DNA of 64,000 nt, taken from contig NC_135007.1 in the NCBI RefSeq assembly GCF_051020985.1, forward strand, positions 16,395,501 through 16,459,500. The letters are read 5' to 3'. A model generated the notes under the pieces. That model did no database searches. It saw nothing but the letters and a program-made list of their open reading frames with translations, and was not told the DNA's origin. The position numbers and the translations under genes are program-made. Numbering within the stretch: the stretch's first letter is position 1; each line of letters opens with the position of its first letter. This DNA comes from Nomia melanderi. Its lineage: Eukaryota > Arthropoda > Insecta > Hymenoptera > Halictidae. Below are positions 39,860 to 52,500 of the stretch, piece after piece.

Positions 39860-40194
39860 ACAAACACGCAAGATGAACTGTCTCCACTACCAGAATTACA
39901 TGATTATGCTACAAGGATAAGTCTCCTAGCCTTGAAGCAGTCTTCCTAGGATTATAAACACAATCTCTCTTATACCATAGAATTTCAGTTGACAATGGTA
40001 ATGATCCAACCATGACGCGCCGGTTTTAATGAACGAAGGACGATCCGAATAAACAAAAATCGAAAAGAGAAATATTTTAAAGCATGTTTATAAAACTCAT
40101 GCGTATGATGAAATACAATAACAATTCCGACTTTACGGATAATCAAAATTCTGTATGGTTCTGGACACTATGAAAATCGGTTGGTCACCGATGG

Positions 40195-40695
40195 AGCTTC
40201 CAAATAATTAACCAGATAATTCCTAAATAATTCAACAGATAACAAACCCAAAAACTTGGACAAAAAATCGGTAATAATTAACTAATACTATTTGCCTCCG
40301 ATATGAAAGCATGAGTAATATACAAAACCTTGAAAATCAACTTGTTAATCTCTACTGTCCTCTACCCCAGTTCCAAATGATTAACCAGATAATTCTCAAA
40401 CAATTAAATAGATAACAGAACATAAAAACTACGACAACAAATCGGTAATAATTAACTCTAACAATATCTATCTCCACTATGAAAGTATCAGTAACATACA
40501 AAACATTGAAAGTCAACATGTTAATCTCTACTGTCTTTTACCCCACGTCCAAATAATTCAACAGATAAACCAAAAAACTTAGACAACAAATCGGCAAGAA
40601 TGATCTCTAATACTATTCGCCTCCGCGATGAAAGTTTCAGTAACCCACAGAACGTTGAAAGTCAACGTTCAGTCTCTCCCGTCCTTTACCCCACC
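40195..40695. repeat. Tandem repeat, unit about 150-175 bp, three copies
   Basis: TCCAAAT(A/G)ATT(A/C)A(C/A)CAGATAA starts units near 40199, 40374 and 40549. Each unit continues with ACAA(A/C)AAATCGG(T/C)AA(T/G)AAT and ends with TTGAAA(A/G)TCAAC.TGTTAATCTCTACTGTC(C/T)T(C/T)TACCCCA. The last copy is shorter and more diverged. Confidence 0.8.
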
Positions 40696-41306
40696 GTGTT
40701 TCACGCGAATCGGCGTGTCACAGTCGGATGATGTCCCTCGCGAGCACGTCGGCTCGCGTTCTTGAACGCCGGATCAGTTCCCAGTTGGACCGGTGTCAAG
40801 AAAATAGGTCCAGTTTAGTTTCCCCGATCTCGCTCACCTTTGCTGGCCGAGCGTCTGTCCGCTCGACTGTTCACGTTTTCACTTCTCTCTGATGGGTTTC
40901 CCGTGCGGAACGTGTCGAAGAGGAACGCGGCGGTTCACGCGAATGCCGAGGGAACGAACGCGGAGAGCGTCGTTCGTCCTTCCTCTCTTACGTGACTTTT
41001 TCAGGGACCCGGGGGAAAAACCTTTCGCGGCCGGGGGGAGAGAGAGAGAGAATCCGTTTCCTCGGAATCGGTTCGCGTTTTCTTCTCGGAAAAACCGACG
41101 GGCGAAAGGCGGAAAGAGGCGCGCTTACTTCGACGATCGCGATCGAACGGTATCGGCGTTATCGGCACCGCGTTCACTCTATGACTATTTGTACAAAGTT
41201 CGCGCGATCAGAATTCCTTCGCATCATTGCCAGTTCGCTGCGACAGCGGTGCGTTACTGGTGGCCAGCGTGACATGACGTGACACACGGCCATCGGGGAC
41301 ACTGCT

Positions 41307-41364
41307 CTACAGAGATCGTGCACCTCGCGAACGATCCCGGTATCTCCGTCCGCGATCTCTGTAG
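41307..41364. repeat. Inverted repeat with 12-bp perfect arms
   Basis: CTACAGAGATCG (41307-41318) and CGATCTCTGTAG (41353-41364) are exact reverse complements with a 34-base spacer. The spacer has its own short dyads, so a stable cruciform or RNA hairpin is possible. Nothing coding nearby. Confidence 0.6.
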
Positions 41365-41774
41365 ATAAGTCGTGACGTCAGTCGGTAACATAGGAAATGC
41401 AGTTATTTGTCTACGGTTACTGCTCTTTTTTTTCTTCGGACGGTACGATTGCTAGGGTTATCTACGCAGTGAAAGGTGGCGTGAGTTTTTCTTTTTTATC
41501 GAATGCGATATTGCAGTAATTAACACTTTGAACTCTGTATTTCAATGAATTTTAAAGAAACTACCCCAAAATTATTCGATTTTCCACATCCGAATTTTGT
41601 ACTAACAAGGAAAATAAAAGATCGAGGAAATGTTATAACATTTCTCATTTTCGATGGGAATACTATGAAATTAGTTGCAGTTGCTGATCAATTACAAAAC
41701 ATGGAGTGCTAAGGGTTAATGTTGACTTTTTTTACAATATTTGTGATACTTCGAAATGAATTTTAATAGGTTTA

Positions 41775-41964
41775 TTAACACTAGAACTGCCAAGCACTAA
41801 TTGACTTTTTGAAATTCTACTAACTTCAATTGATTTACAATTCAGTTTGCGTATTGCAAATCAATTTCTTCGATTTCTCAGAGGAATCTGTTATAATTTT
41901 AATAATCGAACAGGGAGAAACCAGGAATGGGTAATTTTGATCTGTTTGGTGGTTCCAGTGTTAA
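41775..41964. mobile_element. piggyBac-like MITE: TTAA target duplication with CACTAGAACTGCCA termini
   Basis: TTAA (41775-41778) then CACTAGAACTGCCA; at the other end TGGTGGTTCCAGTG then TTAA (41961-41964). The termini are imperfect inverted repeats and the TTAA duplications are intact, the signature of piggyBac-superfamily insertion. At 190 bp it can only be non-autonomous. This is the best preserved member of the family in the window. Confidence 0.7.
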
Positions 41965-42281
41965 TGAAAAATTGATTAGTTTAATTTCTTATTGAAGAGC
42001 TGGAGTGTGTTCAGCAGTAATGATCAATGTGGTGTTAATGGTCAATGAAAACTTTTTATTTCCGTAACACTATGTTTACCTCCTAAATACAAAACTATTG
42101 TACTATATCACAAGAAGCTGTAATACACGTACGGAAATGATGCGGCTCATTCATATAAATACTATTCAATAAAAATGTACAACGGATCGATTTGGTTCGC
42201 GTGCGAGACTTCCTCGTGATGCACACGCCTCTCGTAACTGTACAAAATCCCTCCATCTCTTTATTCACGAGTGCGCGCCCC

Positions 42282-42480
42282 TTTAGCACGTTGACCGCCG
42301 AGCTGGTTCGTTACAAATAATTCCATAAAATTGGAATACTTGCTAGAGTCGGATTAGCTACAATTTCAATTCCTTGGATCACCCGGTCAAAATTCATTTA
42401 TTTCGTTCGCTACTTATTAGCCGTGAATATATGTATACCCTTTTGTCTCGATGGCAAAGATGGCGGCCAAAGTGTTAAGG
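42282..42480. mobile_element. Miniature inverted-repeat element, GCACGTTGACCGCC type
   Basis: TTTAGCACGTTGACCGCC near 42282 is matched by GGCGGCCAAAGTGTTAAG ending about 42480. The termini are related to the CACGTTGAATGCCA family (16.2 and 20.7 kb) but diverged. No coding capacity. Confidence 0.45.
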
Positions 42481-43431
42481 ACACCGAGCGCAAAATGAAA
42501 CTCGTTTATCCGTGAATTCGGCTTGATTAGCAGCTAAGCGGGGAGATGTATGCGTTTGTAATACTGATACGCTCGAACAGATTGTACGTCTGTCACGTTT
42601 TATCTATTGTCACAATTCACTTAAGTACCGGAGACTGCTTGTACTAGAACTGGAAATAAAGGATAGCTTCATCGGGTTGTCGCGTTCTCTTCTCTTTTTC
42701 GTTTACAAAAAGAAAAAAAACTGTAGCTTATTTCACGGCGATCGATCGCCTTCGTTCTGTTTTTCAGTGCTTCGAATCTTTGTTATCCTTGAGCTGCAGT
42801 TATCCTTTATTTGAGTTTTCGGAATAATCGCGCGACTTCGTTTATTAAGAACGTTAATGCGGCTCCTCGTTAACCCCGTGTCTCACCTGTTCTATAATCA
42901 CAAAAATTTCATTTTATCAAGCTTCGATTAGAATCAATTCCTGAAAATCTGCTGAATTCTTGTTAAAAAAACAAGAAACAGATGTTAAATTTGTTAAAAA
43001 TACTTCTTCCTATCGGTAAACTATCAGTGATCAAACAATCGTAACGAACGAGCAAGAAACCGGTAGGACAAACGGTTAACGAACACCGCATCAGATAAAA
43101 GGAGACCTTTTCCCGATCGTTCCTTCTCTATTCTGAACGAAGCATCGCGATCGCGTCGCATTGTCGTCATCTAGTGGTTGCTATGCTTCCGTTAGGAAAA
43201 ACGGAGGAAAAACAGACAAAACAAAAAGAGGATTCGTCAGCACACAACTCGAAAACCGGGGAAATATAGTACGTTAAACCTGTTTCGCGTAATCTTGACG
43301 AGCATAATAGTGTCCGATGCGGTTTGCCGTAAGTTGCCTCGACAGGATTTCTTTACTGTTGCGTGTCTCATTGACCTGAACTTTTCCTTCTTTCTCCCTC
43401 CCTCTTCCCTCCTCTTTCTCGTTTATTCTAT

Positions 43432-43437
43432 CTCCTC
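43432..43437 (-). terminator. Candidate poly(A) signal of the SLC46-like gene
   Basis: AATAAA on the minus strand (TTTATT on +), about 72 bases after the stop codon at 43509. Position is typical, so this is a good candidate for the 3' end. Confidence 0.5.
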
Positions 43438-43508
43438 TTCGTTTCCTCGTTTTCCTGCTCCTCACCGATCGATTCCGATTTTAATATATTCCGATGTCGG
43501 TCACGCGA

Positions 43509-46500
43509 TTAACGATCGGTCTCGAATGCGGCGTTGATCACGCCGTTCATCGTGGGACCGTCCGACTTCTTCTCGCTGGCGATCGGCCATTTTGTTTGCT
43601 TCGCCTCGGTTTCATCTTGTTGTGCGTCCACCTTGCCGTCCGCTTTCTTCTCTTGCTCCAGTTGCTGGCGATCCCTCCGGTGCTCCGTGTACAACCAGCT
43701 GTTAGTAAAAGCAATTTAGTATGTGAAGTTGAAGATGATTTGTATTTGAACATTGTTCATTTGTTAGCAATGACTGTAGTGTCGAGCGAAGGATATGCCT
43801 AGAATTTTATCCTCCTTTCAATAGTTCAGAAGTAAATCATAGGGAAAAGAGTGAACTGGTAAAACGGTATCTCGGAAACGCGAGGAAACTGGAAGTGGAG
43901 GAACTCACAAGAAAGCGAAGACAGCAGGCATCGTCATGCAGGCGCCGACGATGAAGAACGTCCCCGGAAACGTTTTCATGGTTGCACTGTAAATGGAACT
44001 GTACATTGGCCCGTAGACGAGCGGCATCAGCGATTCGCAGACGCCGAACAAGGAGTTCACTTTGCCTGAAAATTGCGGAAGATTAGAGCACTCTTAGACC
44101 AAACGAGCAACCATACAGTACTAAAGACATAAAACTCTAAAGATCCGTAGAAAGTAAGATTCTAATGTTTCTGGGACATGAAAGTGAAAACGGAAGTACC
44201 ATTCTTCCCGCTGTTGCACACGTTTCCAATTCTTTAGCTTCTTGCCTTTTCAAAATAATACAATGTCAAACAATGCCTTGAAGTTAAGAAAATGGTATGA
44301 AAATAGTGCCATGGAGAACCTGTAGGTTAACATGGAATTCTTGTCTCTTAACGAATTATCAAGGACAATCAGAGTAGCATTGAGAAGCACAGTCGTGAGT
44401 GGAATCGTAACGCAGAATTTGCATATCTTCGGTTTCTACTTCTGCCTGTTTTGTTTTCAATGCTACGGCCAAATGGAAGTTAGATCAAGGTGGAAACGAA
44501 CCGAGAAGAAAATGGCCTGTTCGGCTGTTTAACTGGACAGGAAAACCTCGTTAGGCTTGGCTCTCGTAACCGGGAGAAAAGTCGGCGGGAAATTGGCTCG
44601 AGGATACGATCAAATAAAATTATTCTATTTACACGGTTCCGCGGAAACGTGAGAAGATGAAGGTAAACGGAAAATGCGATTGCCGCGAAGGTCGCTGTGC
44701 CATTTACGAGCCGCTATAATTCCCTTAGTAATTCCAGTAATTGGAATATTATATCATCTTAGAGCCACGTATATTCGGAACACAGTTTTCCATACGAAGA
44801 TGCGGCGATTAGTGAGTTTCACGCTTACTCCTTGGCACTTGAAAGTTCATTAACATATATTCATAATTATCAACTGTATCGAGTACGAATGATACAACCA
44901 TCAAGGATAGAACGAATTTTATAATTCGAGTACAAAGGGTTATCGAATCGAAGGTTAAAGCCAACTTTTTCAAATACGCGATTACTCTTCATTTCTCGTT
45001 AACCTCTTTAATCAATCAATTAGTTGATTAAAGTTATCTCGAATGTATCGTGCACGTTGCTTTTCGATTAATTTCTCCATTATTTCTGTATTAATCACCG
45101 TTGGGCATTGGCAGCTACATATAGCGTAAAGGAGCATATTGACACGAAAACCGTATCGTGTAACTTCCGGTGGGCAGCTTCTGAAACCGTAATTCGTTTC
45201 GCACGCGCCCGCTAAAGCGTCAACAGTTTGCAGACGCGGTCGCAGGTGTCTCCTCCCGATGCTTATCGATCGCGCGTTGACATTTGCAACAGTATCGTGC
45301 TAATCGCATTCAAATGCACCGCTAATTGCCCCGCGAATCGAGCAGTCGGTGACTGTATCCGCGTAACGGTACACGCTACGCGTTTCCTTGTTTCTGCGCG
45401 GAGGAAAAGCTTGGGAAAAAAGGGGGAAAAAACGCTTCCTCAATGTCGAGGCGATAAATCAAACTGCCATTCACTCACCGAGTTCGTCCGCGGACACCAG
45501 CTTCGAAACGATCGATCGCATCGCGATGAAAGATGTTCCGTTCACGATCTCCACGATCGCAGCTGCAATTTCCATCGAAACGTTTGCTTAAGTTTCATGC
45601 ATTCGAGCGATTCGTTTGTTCAACCGTTCGAGTCCCGAGCGGCGCGATGGCGCTTCTCCAACGAAACGAAAGAAAGACTCGCGGAACTCGAACGGTTATG
45701 ACAAACGAGCTTGCGCGTTACCTAAATAAATCATCCAGTCGGTGGTGGCGAACGCGTAGACGAAGCCCGCGAGGATTTTGCTCATGGAGCTCATGATCCC
45801 GACGATCGCGTCGTCGATCTTCAGGATGTGGCTGAACACGCCGACGGATATCGATGTTCCTGCGGGAAGAATTATGTTTATAGACCAACGAATGCATTTC
45901 TCGGCAACATTAACACTTCGCGCTCGAAAGTTTCTCATTAGAAACATCGAATATTCTCCGATGAAATATATAGACGATGTTTCTTGAAACTGATCGACGA
46001 GAAAACATTGATAGATCACGAGGGAAAGGGTTGAATCGATGAAAAAGCTAAGCAGATTCTTCAAACGTACAATCGCGAGAACTCCCGGTGTCCTCGAGAA
46101 AATCCGAAACGAATCGATAATAAAAGGGGAGGCAAGAATGCAGAAAGTAACCGCGCAACACCGCGGACGCGCGGAAATGCGTTTCGCTGCACCGCGGCGG
46201 ATAAACGGCGGATGCAACCTCACGTGCGAGCCGTTGTCGTTCCTCCGTGTCTAATTCTCTCACGTGTCCGATGTAATCGCGGCGAGGACATACCCTCGGT
46301 TCCGTGTAAAAGAAAGACGCGATAAACAAATAACGACTGATAATCGTCGGCGCGGAATTAAATGTCATCAGTCGTCGGAGGCTCGTTCATTCCTTTCTCT
46401 CGATAAGATCGCTGCAATTACGCGCATTATAATCGATTGAACGATACGCTCATTACAGATGATTTATTCTTTGTTGTTATTATACGAGAATGTTCCCTCG

Positions 46501-49500
46501 TAACGTTCATTTTTATTTTATTGGTCTTGGTTGTCGTACTGTCGCCGTCTACGCGAACGTTTGCTCGTTTATTGAACGACGAGCCTGAGGTGACGTGCAA
46601 ATAATCGATTCAGATCTGTTGTTGTTGATTTTTGATGAATTTGGATGAACGGAGGATATTGAGGAGGATATTCACTCACCGATTAAATTCGTCACCATGG
46701 CGAACGTGGTGAACATGCTGAACTTCACCTCGTTCCAGTGATACCTGTACCTCATGTAAAGGTACATCACCGCCATTTCACCTGCAATTAAGATTTCATT
46801 AGACTCGAGTCGCTGTTAACTGGACAGTTTTGGGCATCGGGTTTCACACTGGTAATTACTGCCGAGAAAGTAGTTTTACCCCTTTGCGCTCGGAAGTTTT
46901 GCACTAGGAATGTTCGACATTTCTCAATGCAACATAGACAGCTTTGAAACTAAGCAATGAGAGAAAATACATAAATTAAGAATCATGCTATTTTATTTCA
47001 ATATTTCACGTTCGATATATTGTATAAAGCTTAACATTATACATAAGATTTTATAATTTTGCTATATTGAAAGTGGTTACTGAGAGTCACCTCTCGAGTG
47101 CAAAGGATGACTTTCGCGGATGCAGAAGCAGATTGTTCCCCAGCATCATGGTTTCACGTGCAATTCGTTTCCCATTTCAATCTCGTCGTTTCGGTTCGCG
47201 TCCGAGGAGAGATCGGAAGTTGGAATCAACGCGATTGCGTCGTTCCACAAAACACGAAGAATCCCCGAGCCTATGTGGGTGGGACGGTTCCGCTTGCATA
47301 GCATGAAAGATCATGGTCAAAACGTTTTTCAGAATTGCGACTCGCGTTCGTTGCGTCTGCAATGTTGCTGTGCCCTTCGCGGGACGACATCGACGCGACA
47401 GCTTTCGGAAACCAAGTTGAAAATCACACCGGGAGAACCACACGGACAGTCGCATTCCGATATCTCGATTTAGAAAGAACCTAATCGGCGTTGTCTGTTA
47501 TCTCATCGATGCAATTCTACTCGATGACATAATGATCCTTGGATAATGCCCAACAATTAGTCGCCGAAGGAAGCAAAAGCTCGTGTAAGACTTGTTTCGT
47601 CATATTTTCAGAGATCGGTAATTAGCGGAATCATTTGAAAAGTATGGTTACGTATAAACACCGCTAAGCGCCCTGCGTGTTTTCAACTGCGCTTCAGTAA
47701 TCAAAGATGGCGGATTGGAAGTAACGCTAGGACTGCCTTGCGCGGTAAAATCAACGATTTCGGAACACTGTACCGAACAGTCGAATAGAATTTCGAAATT
47801 TTTATATAAGAATTCTAATAGCACCTCGATGGACTCTTCGATCGATTCGCAATTGAGTTTGCATGTCGCTAAATTAATTTCTCCAGTCACTCGGAGAAGA
47901 GTGCCTCCGTCATGTAGTTCTAACAACGAGGATCATCGAGCTGCTCTCGCGTGGAGATAATTTGATCGGCATTAAATTCCGCGGATCGCGAGGGAAACAG
48001 CGTGACCAAGTTATCCCCGAGTAATTTTCGTGGCGTTATTATCTCGGCATTACGCAAGAATGCGCCTCGCCGTTACACAACAAGTTCGTTCATCACGGGT
48101 CTCTCCGTTTAATCGTTTCCGTCGAGTTTCGGTCGTTATCACATCATTGTCTTGTTCTCTTTGCCACCGTTTCGGCCGCGGGAATCAATTTTCCGGGCTT
48201 CCGCGATGTCGATTTTATCTGCCGGCCGGATCCGATCAGACGCGGGAAGGCCCAAGAAGCTCCTCGATACGCGGAAAGAATAAATTATTTCTTTAATTCC
48301 CGGGTTTTTTAGTTTCTTCGCTGATGTTGCAGCCGTAGAATTGCATATCGACCGATTGTTAGTACGCAATTAACTCGTCTTTAAACACCGGCCGTTGATT
48401 ACAGTCCGTGCACCCATTGTTTCGTCGTTCGCGCATTCCTTCGGCGTTTCCGTCTGGGAATCGTTCGACCGAGAACTTGAAAACTCGAAGGAAAACAAAT
48501 TTAAACGACCACCGACGTCGATGGAATAATGTCCTAAATATTCTTGAAACGATTAGAAACGAGTGTTCGACGAACGAGAGAGTCCCGCAAAGATGGCGGT
48601 CGTTGATTCCTCTTCTGGAATTGTTTCGTTAGCGAGAAACTTGCGACGATCGATCAGTGGAAACTTCAACAATTTCGAATGTTAATAATTGAAATTTTCA
48701 AATATCCGAAGACGAATTTCTCTACGCTTCCAATTATCAGATCATCGGAACGCAGAACTTCCAATATGGCGGCCGCTAGCGTTCGACCACCGAACGCAAC
48801 GCTTCACGCCCTTATCCCATAAGAATCCTCGTTAACCGACCAACGAAAATTACCAGAACAATATCGTTAAGGCTCGAGGAAGACTCTCGACCGAAAAGAT
48901 CTGGAAATAAATCATTTTTAATCACCGTCGCGAGCCGTTCGCGGTAGTTAAACGACCAGCGGCGGAAACTTTTCCGCGGTTCGAGCGCGAAAATGAAGTT
49001 GCAGCTCGTGTCGGTGTAAAGTTACGCGAGCAAAGTGGATCCTCCTCGATCTGAATGATACAAGGTAGCAGAGGCTGCCTTGGATTGAAACGGCCGTCGC
49101 GTTCTTCCCGCGGTTTCCAGGCGCCGCGCGTTCTCACACTCGCCTTAACGAGCGAGAATCCCCGTGCCGCGCGGCGCGGATTCAGAGAATTCAAACGAAG
49201 AACCTAATTTTCGAGTTGACTCAATTGGCAATAATCTGCCCTTAACACGGATCCATGCGATAATTCGTCGACAGGTTTCGTTCTGAGTAAGCAAGCAACC
49301 GGCGCGACGCTCGAAAAACGTCCGGGACGATTAGATCACGCGCGCGGTTTGCTTGGAGAGGAAACACCGTGAATTTTCTAGATTGAATCCGTCCCACGCG
49401 TTCGCTTCTTTTCAATTCGTTTGAACCGACGTCCACGCCTCTGAACCGCTCGCGGAAGACTTGTGTTCTATTTATCTAACCCCTTGCCTCGCGACAACGT

Positions 49501-52500
49501 GTCGGGCTCGCGAAGGTTTCCAGCGGAATTCGGCAAGCGCGAACATCACCGAGTTCTTTCCAACCGAAATTCATTGTTATCCTGTCACCGGTTATATCTT
49601 GGAGCAACGGACGATGTCCAGGATTTTTCAGTGTTTCGCAAGAAATTATTCGTCGCGAAGTTGTGTCGTGCTTGGGAGATCAGTCGTAAGGGGTTAACGA
49701 GCACTGTTCGCAGAATGGTTTCTACTTCGAATTGTTTGATTGGAAAGTGGATATTTCAAATGAATTTTCGAAAGGATGAAAATCATTTTCGAATCTTTCC
49801 GTATGGAATTGGTACACGTCCAGCCGCAAGCAGCGATTTCAATGCGGACACGGCGCGGACCCTTCGAACTGCTAAGACTAGACTTATTTCCAACGGTCAA
49901 AGATCTGAAATTACATCAGGGTACTTAACTCATCAGACCGTATTAGCATTCGTACGCACAGAATATAGTTCTAATAGGTATGTTGACTTCGCACATAGGC
50001 CACCGGTCATAAATTTGAGGCTACCGCCGCCGTCACGACCGTTCGGATTATTCCACGATCGATTCTCGCCGCGGAAACGCTCAAATTTAGTTTCGCTCTC
50101 CAACGAGCAACGTAGCGCAGATATGAAAAAAAGTATTAGAACACGTATCTGGGATCGAGTAAAAAATTGTGAGACCGTTCGCTTACTTTCACAACCGTGC
50201 GACCGTTACCCGGGGAGAAAAGCGATTAAAAAGTGCAAAGAAATGTTAAGAAATTGCACGAGGCAGTAATTCTCTGCCTCATTAAGTTTATTCGACCCCG
50301 CTGCTTCGTTCTCCGTTTATTCAAGACCAGGGACTCGATAAAACGGCTCGCACGTGGCTAGTTAACCCTTCGCAGACGAAGATTCTTCGAAATACAAAAC
50401 CTTCAATCAATTGATAAAACAATAGGGAGAAAGGAAAGTACCTGTTGATTTCTTGCTATCTCATACAAAGTTTCATTTCGCCGAAATGGCGACATTTATC
50501 CGTAAAGAATTAATTCTCATATAAAACCATTAACTCCTTTTCGCAACGTTGAATGAAGAAACTGTTTTTACGCACGTGCAAGTTTCTATGTGTCGATTCA
50601 CAAAAAACTAACGAGACTTCCTTTCGGCGCAATAAAGCGTTGCGAGGCCAGCGAATGAAGAAACTTAGCAGATCGAAAAGGTTTCACAAGATTTTCATAC
50701 GTCGAAAAGGATCATTCGATACGTGGATTTGTAAATTGACTTTTAAAAAGCCAGTATCACGTGAAGCGGCGCAGTCTAAACATGAAACGTGCTCGCGTTA
50801 CGCGTATCGAGTGTCGCGCGTTCATTCTCGATGCTGGCCCGCATTACCGGCGACCGTTTCCGATCGTAATTAAGAGCGCACGAACTTTCGCTGATTAAGA
50901 AGCGCGCGAACCAACGTCGAAAGGGAGTCCTCAGCTTGATCGAATTAATGGCGACGCTTGATTTAATTAGCGTCCGGCAATTCCACGGTCCAATTACACA
51001 ATGCGTGTTCCGGCGATTCCCATTAGCATGCCTATCTCGCGTGGCCGCCGTATTGATAGATTAACTGGCTCACTTCGTCGAATTATCAACGAGATCCGCG
51101 CGCCAGCCAATGCGACCGGCATAAACAAAATGTTTGTTTTACAACTTCGTTTTCTTCTACTTCGGAATACTTAAGTACTCGCGTTCCTATCGGTACTCCT
51201 CGTTGGCGACGAAACTTTGATCGATAATGCGCGAATCTCTTTAGATTTTAATTATAAATGGATCGCAGGGGAAAAAATTCTTCTTTTAGAATTATTGGAA
51301 AGATACCAGTCAAAATGATTGGTTTCGATCTCTTTGCTTTAAATGTGAATTACTGAATTAGATGAATAGATGAATCACTTATGTCTTAAAAGCATTGAAC
51401 AATTTTTAGAGGAAATACATATTAATCGCATCAAATGCTCAACTTCTAGTGTTAAATAGTTTCGGTGACGTTTAAAGTGAAATGTAAGTTAATCGAAATT
51501 TCAATAAATGCATTGTTATAATTTCTATAAGAAACTTTTGAAACAGTTGGTTCATCCGATTTTATAATGAGCCGTTGACAAGAAAATTCCGTCGGTCTGG
51601 AATTAAAGTTGAACCGCGGAGGAGCTTTTATTTCGGAGTTGGGTAACAAAAACAGTGGAGACGTAATGACAGATTATAATGTGCCGTGCATTATCGGTCT
51701 AATTAAATTACGACGAGGACGGTTGCCTTGAATCCCCCGCCGTAATACGAATTCATGATGCGCTAATAATCCGTAATTGACGATGCAATCGGCCATCGTA
51801 TTGTCGTTTCGCATTTGCATCCCGTTCGAGGGAATGGGGACAGCCGACGATACACAACCGTATCGAGGGAAAAATTCATCGGGATTAGTGGCCGGCGCAG
51901 CTTTTTCCAGGATTATTACAAAAATGATTGTGCTGCCCAGCGGAGCAGTTGAATTAATTGATTTATCGCTCAATTTCAGTGCGCGCACCGCGGGAGCAAA
52001 TGCAAATACTAAAATCGGGCAATAAATCGATTAATCTCATTGTTCCACTGGGAAGTCCCGTCATTCTTTTAGAAATCGCGAGAGAAGGTCTCGGTTAAGT
52101 TAATTAATCTATCGCTTAATGCTGAAAATAAAAATCACTCGAAATCTCGAATAAATGTACTCTTATGATTCGTACAAACCACTTCGAGCGTTAGATACTG
52201 TTAGCATTCGCGTTTCTACTTTCACTCGTAAATAACAAACCTTTTCTGCCAGGACTTTTTATCGGAGTTGATGATGGTAATGTAAAAATCGATGCCACGG
52301 ACGTTTCTGTTGTTTCGTTTTCGAGTTGAGACGTGTAATTGGCGGGGTTTAAATGATGGATGATGATGATCGGTTCGCTCGGCGCTTTTCCCGAGCGGCT
52401 AACGTGCATTTTCATACGGGAGTCGTCGGCCATGCCAGTTTTCCTGTATCACTTTCCCTTCCCTTCTCCGTCGCGGCCGAATTACTGCAATTACTTCGTG

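Larger units (their letters stand above)
35906..43431. other. Gene-poor region with tandem repeats and miniature elements
   Basis: No coding exon with a recognisable product. Contents: inverted-repeat remnants at 36.6-37.0, 39.7-39.9, 41.5-41.7, 41.8-42.0 and 42.3-42.5 kb; tandem repeats at 38.5-39.0 and 40.2-40.7 kb; a CG-rich patch at 40.7-41.4 kb with a hairpin and a CRE palindrome (41373-41380). The frame of 126 codons at 40892 is Arg-rich and lies in that CG-rich patch, so I do not call it. Confidence 0.5.

Noticed and set aside
40892..41272. 126-codon frame rich in Arg, + strand
   Set aside because: Lies in a CG-rich patch with overlapping frames and shows no domain, no splice signals and no coding-like composition.
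47648..47960. Frames of 81-92 codons on both strands beside GATGGCGGATTGG
   Set aside because: Looks like a possible repeat fragment, but no known transposon protein motif could be identified.
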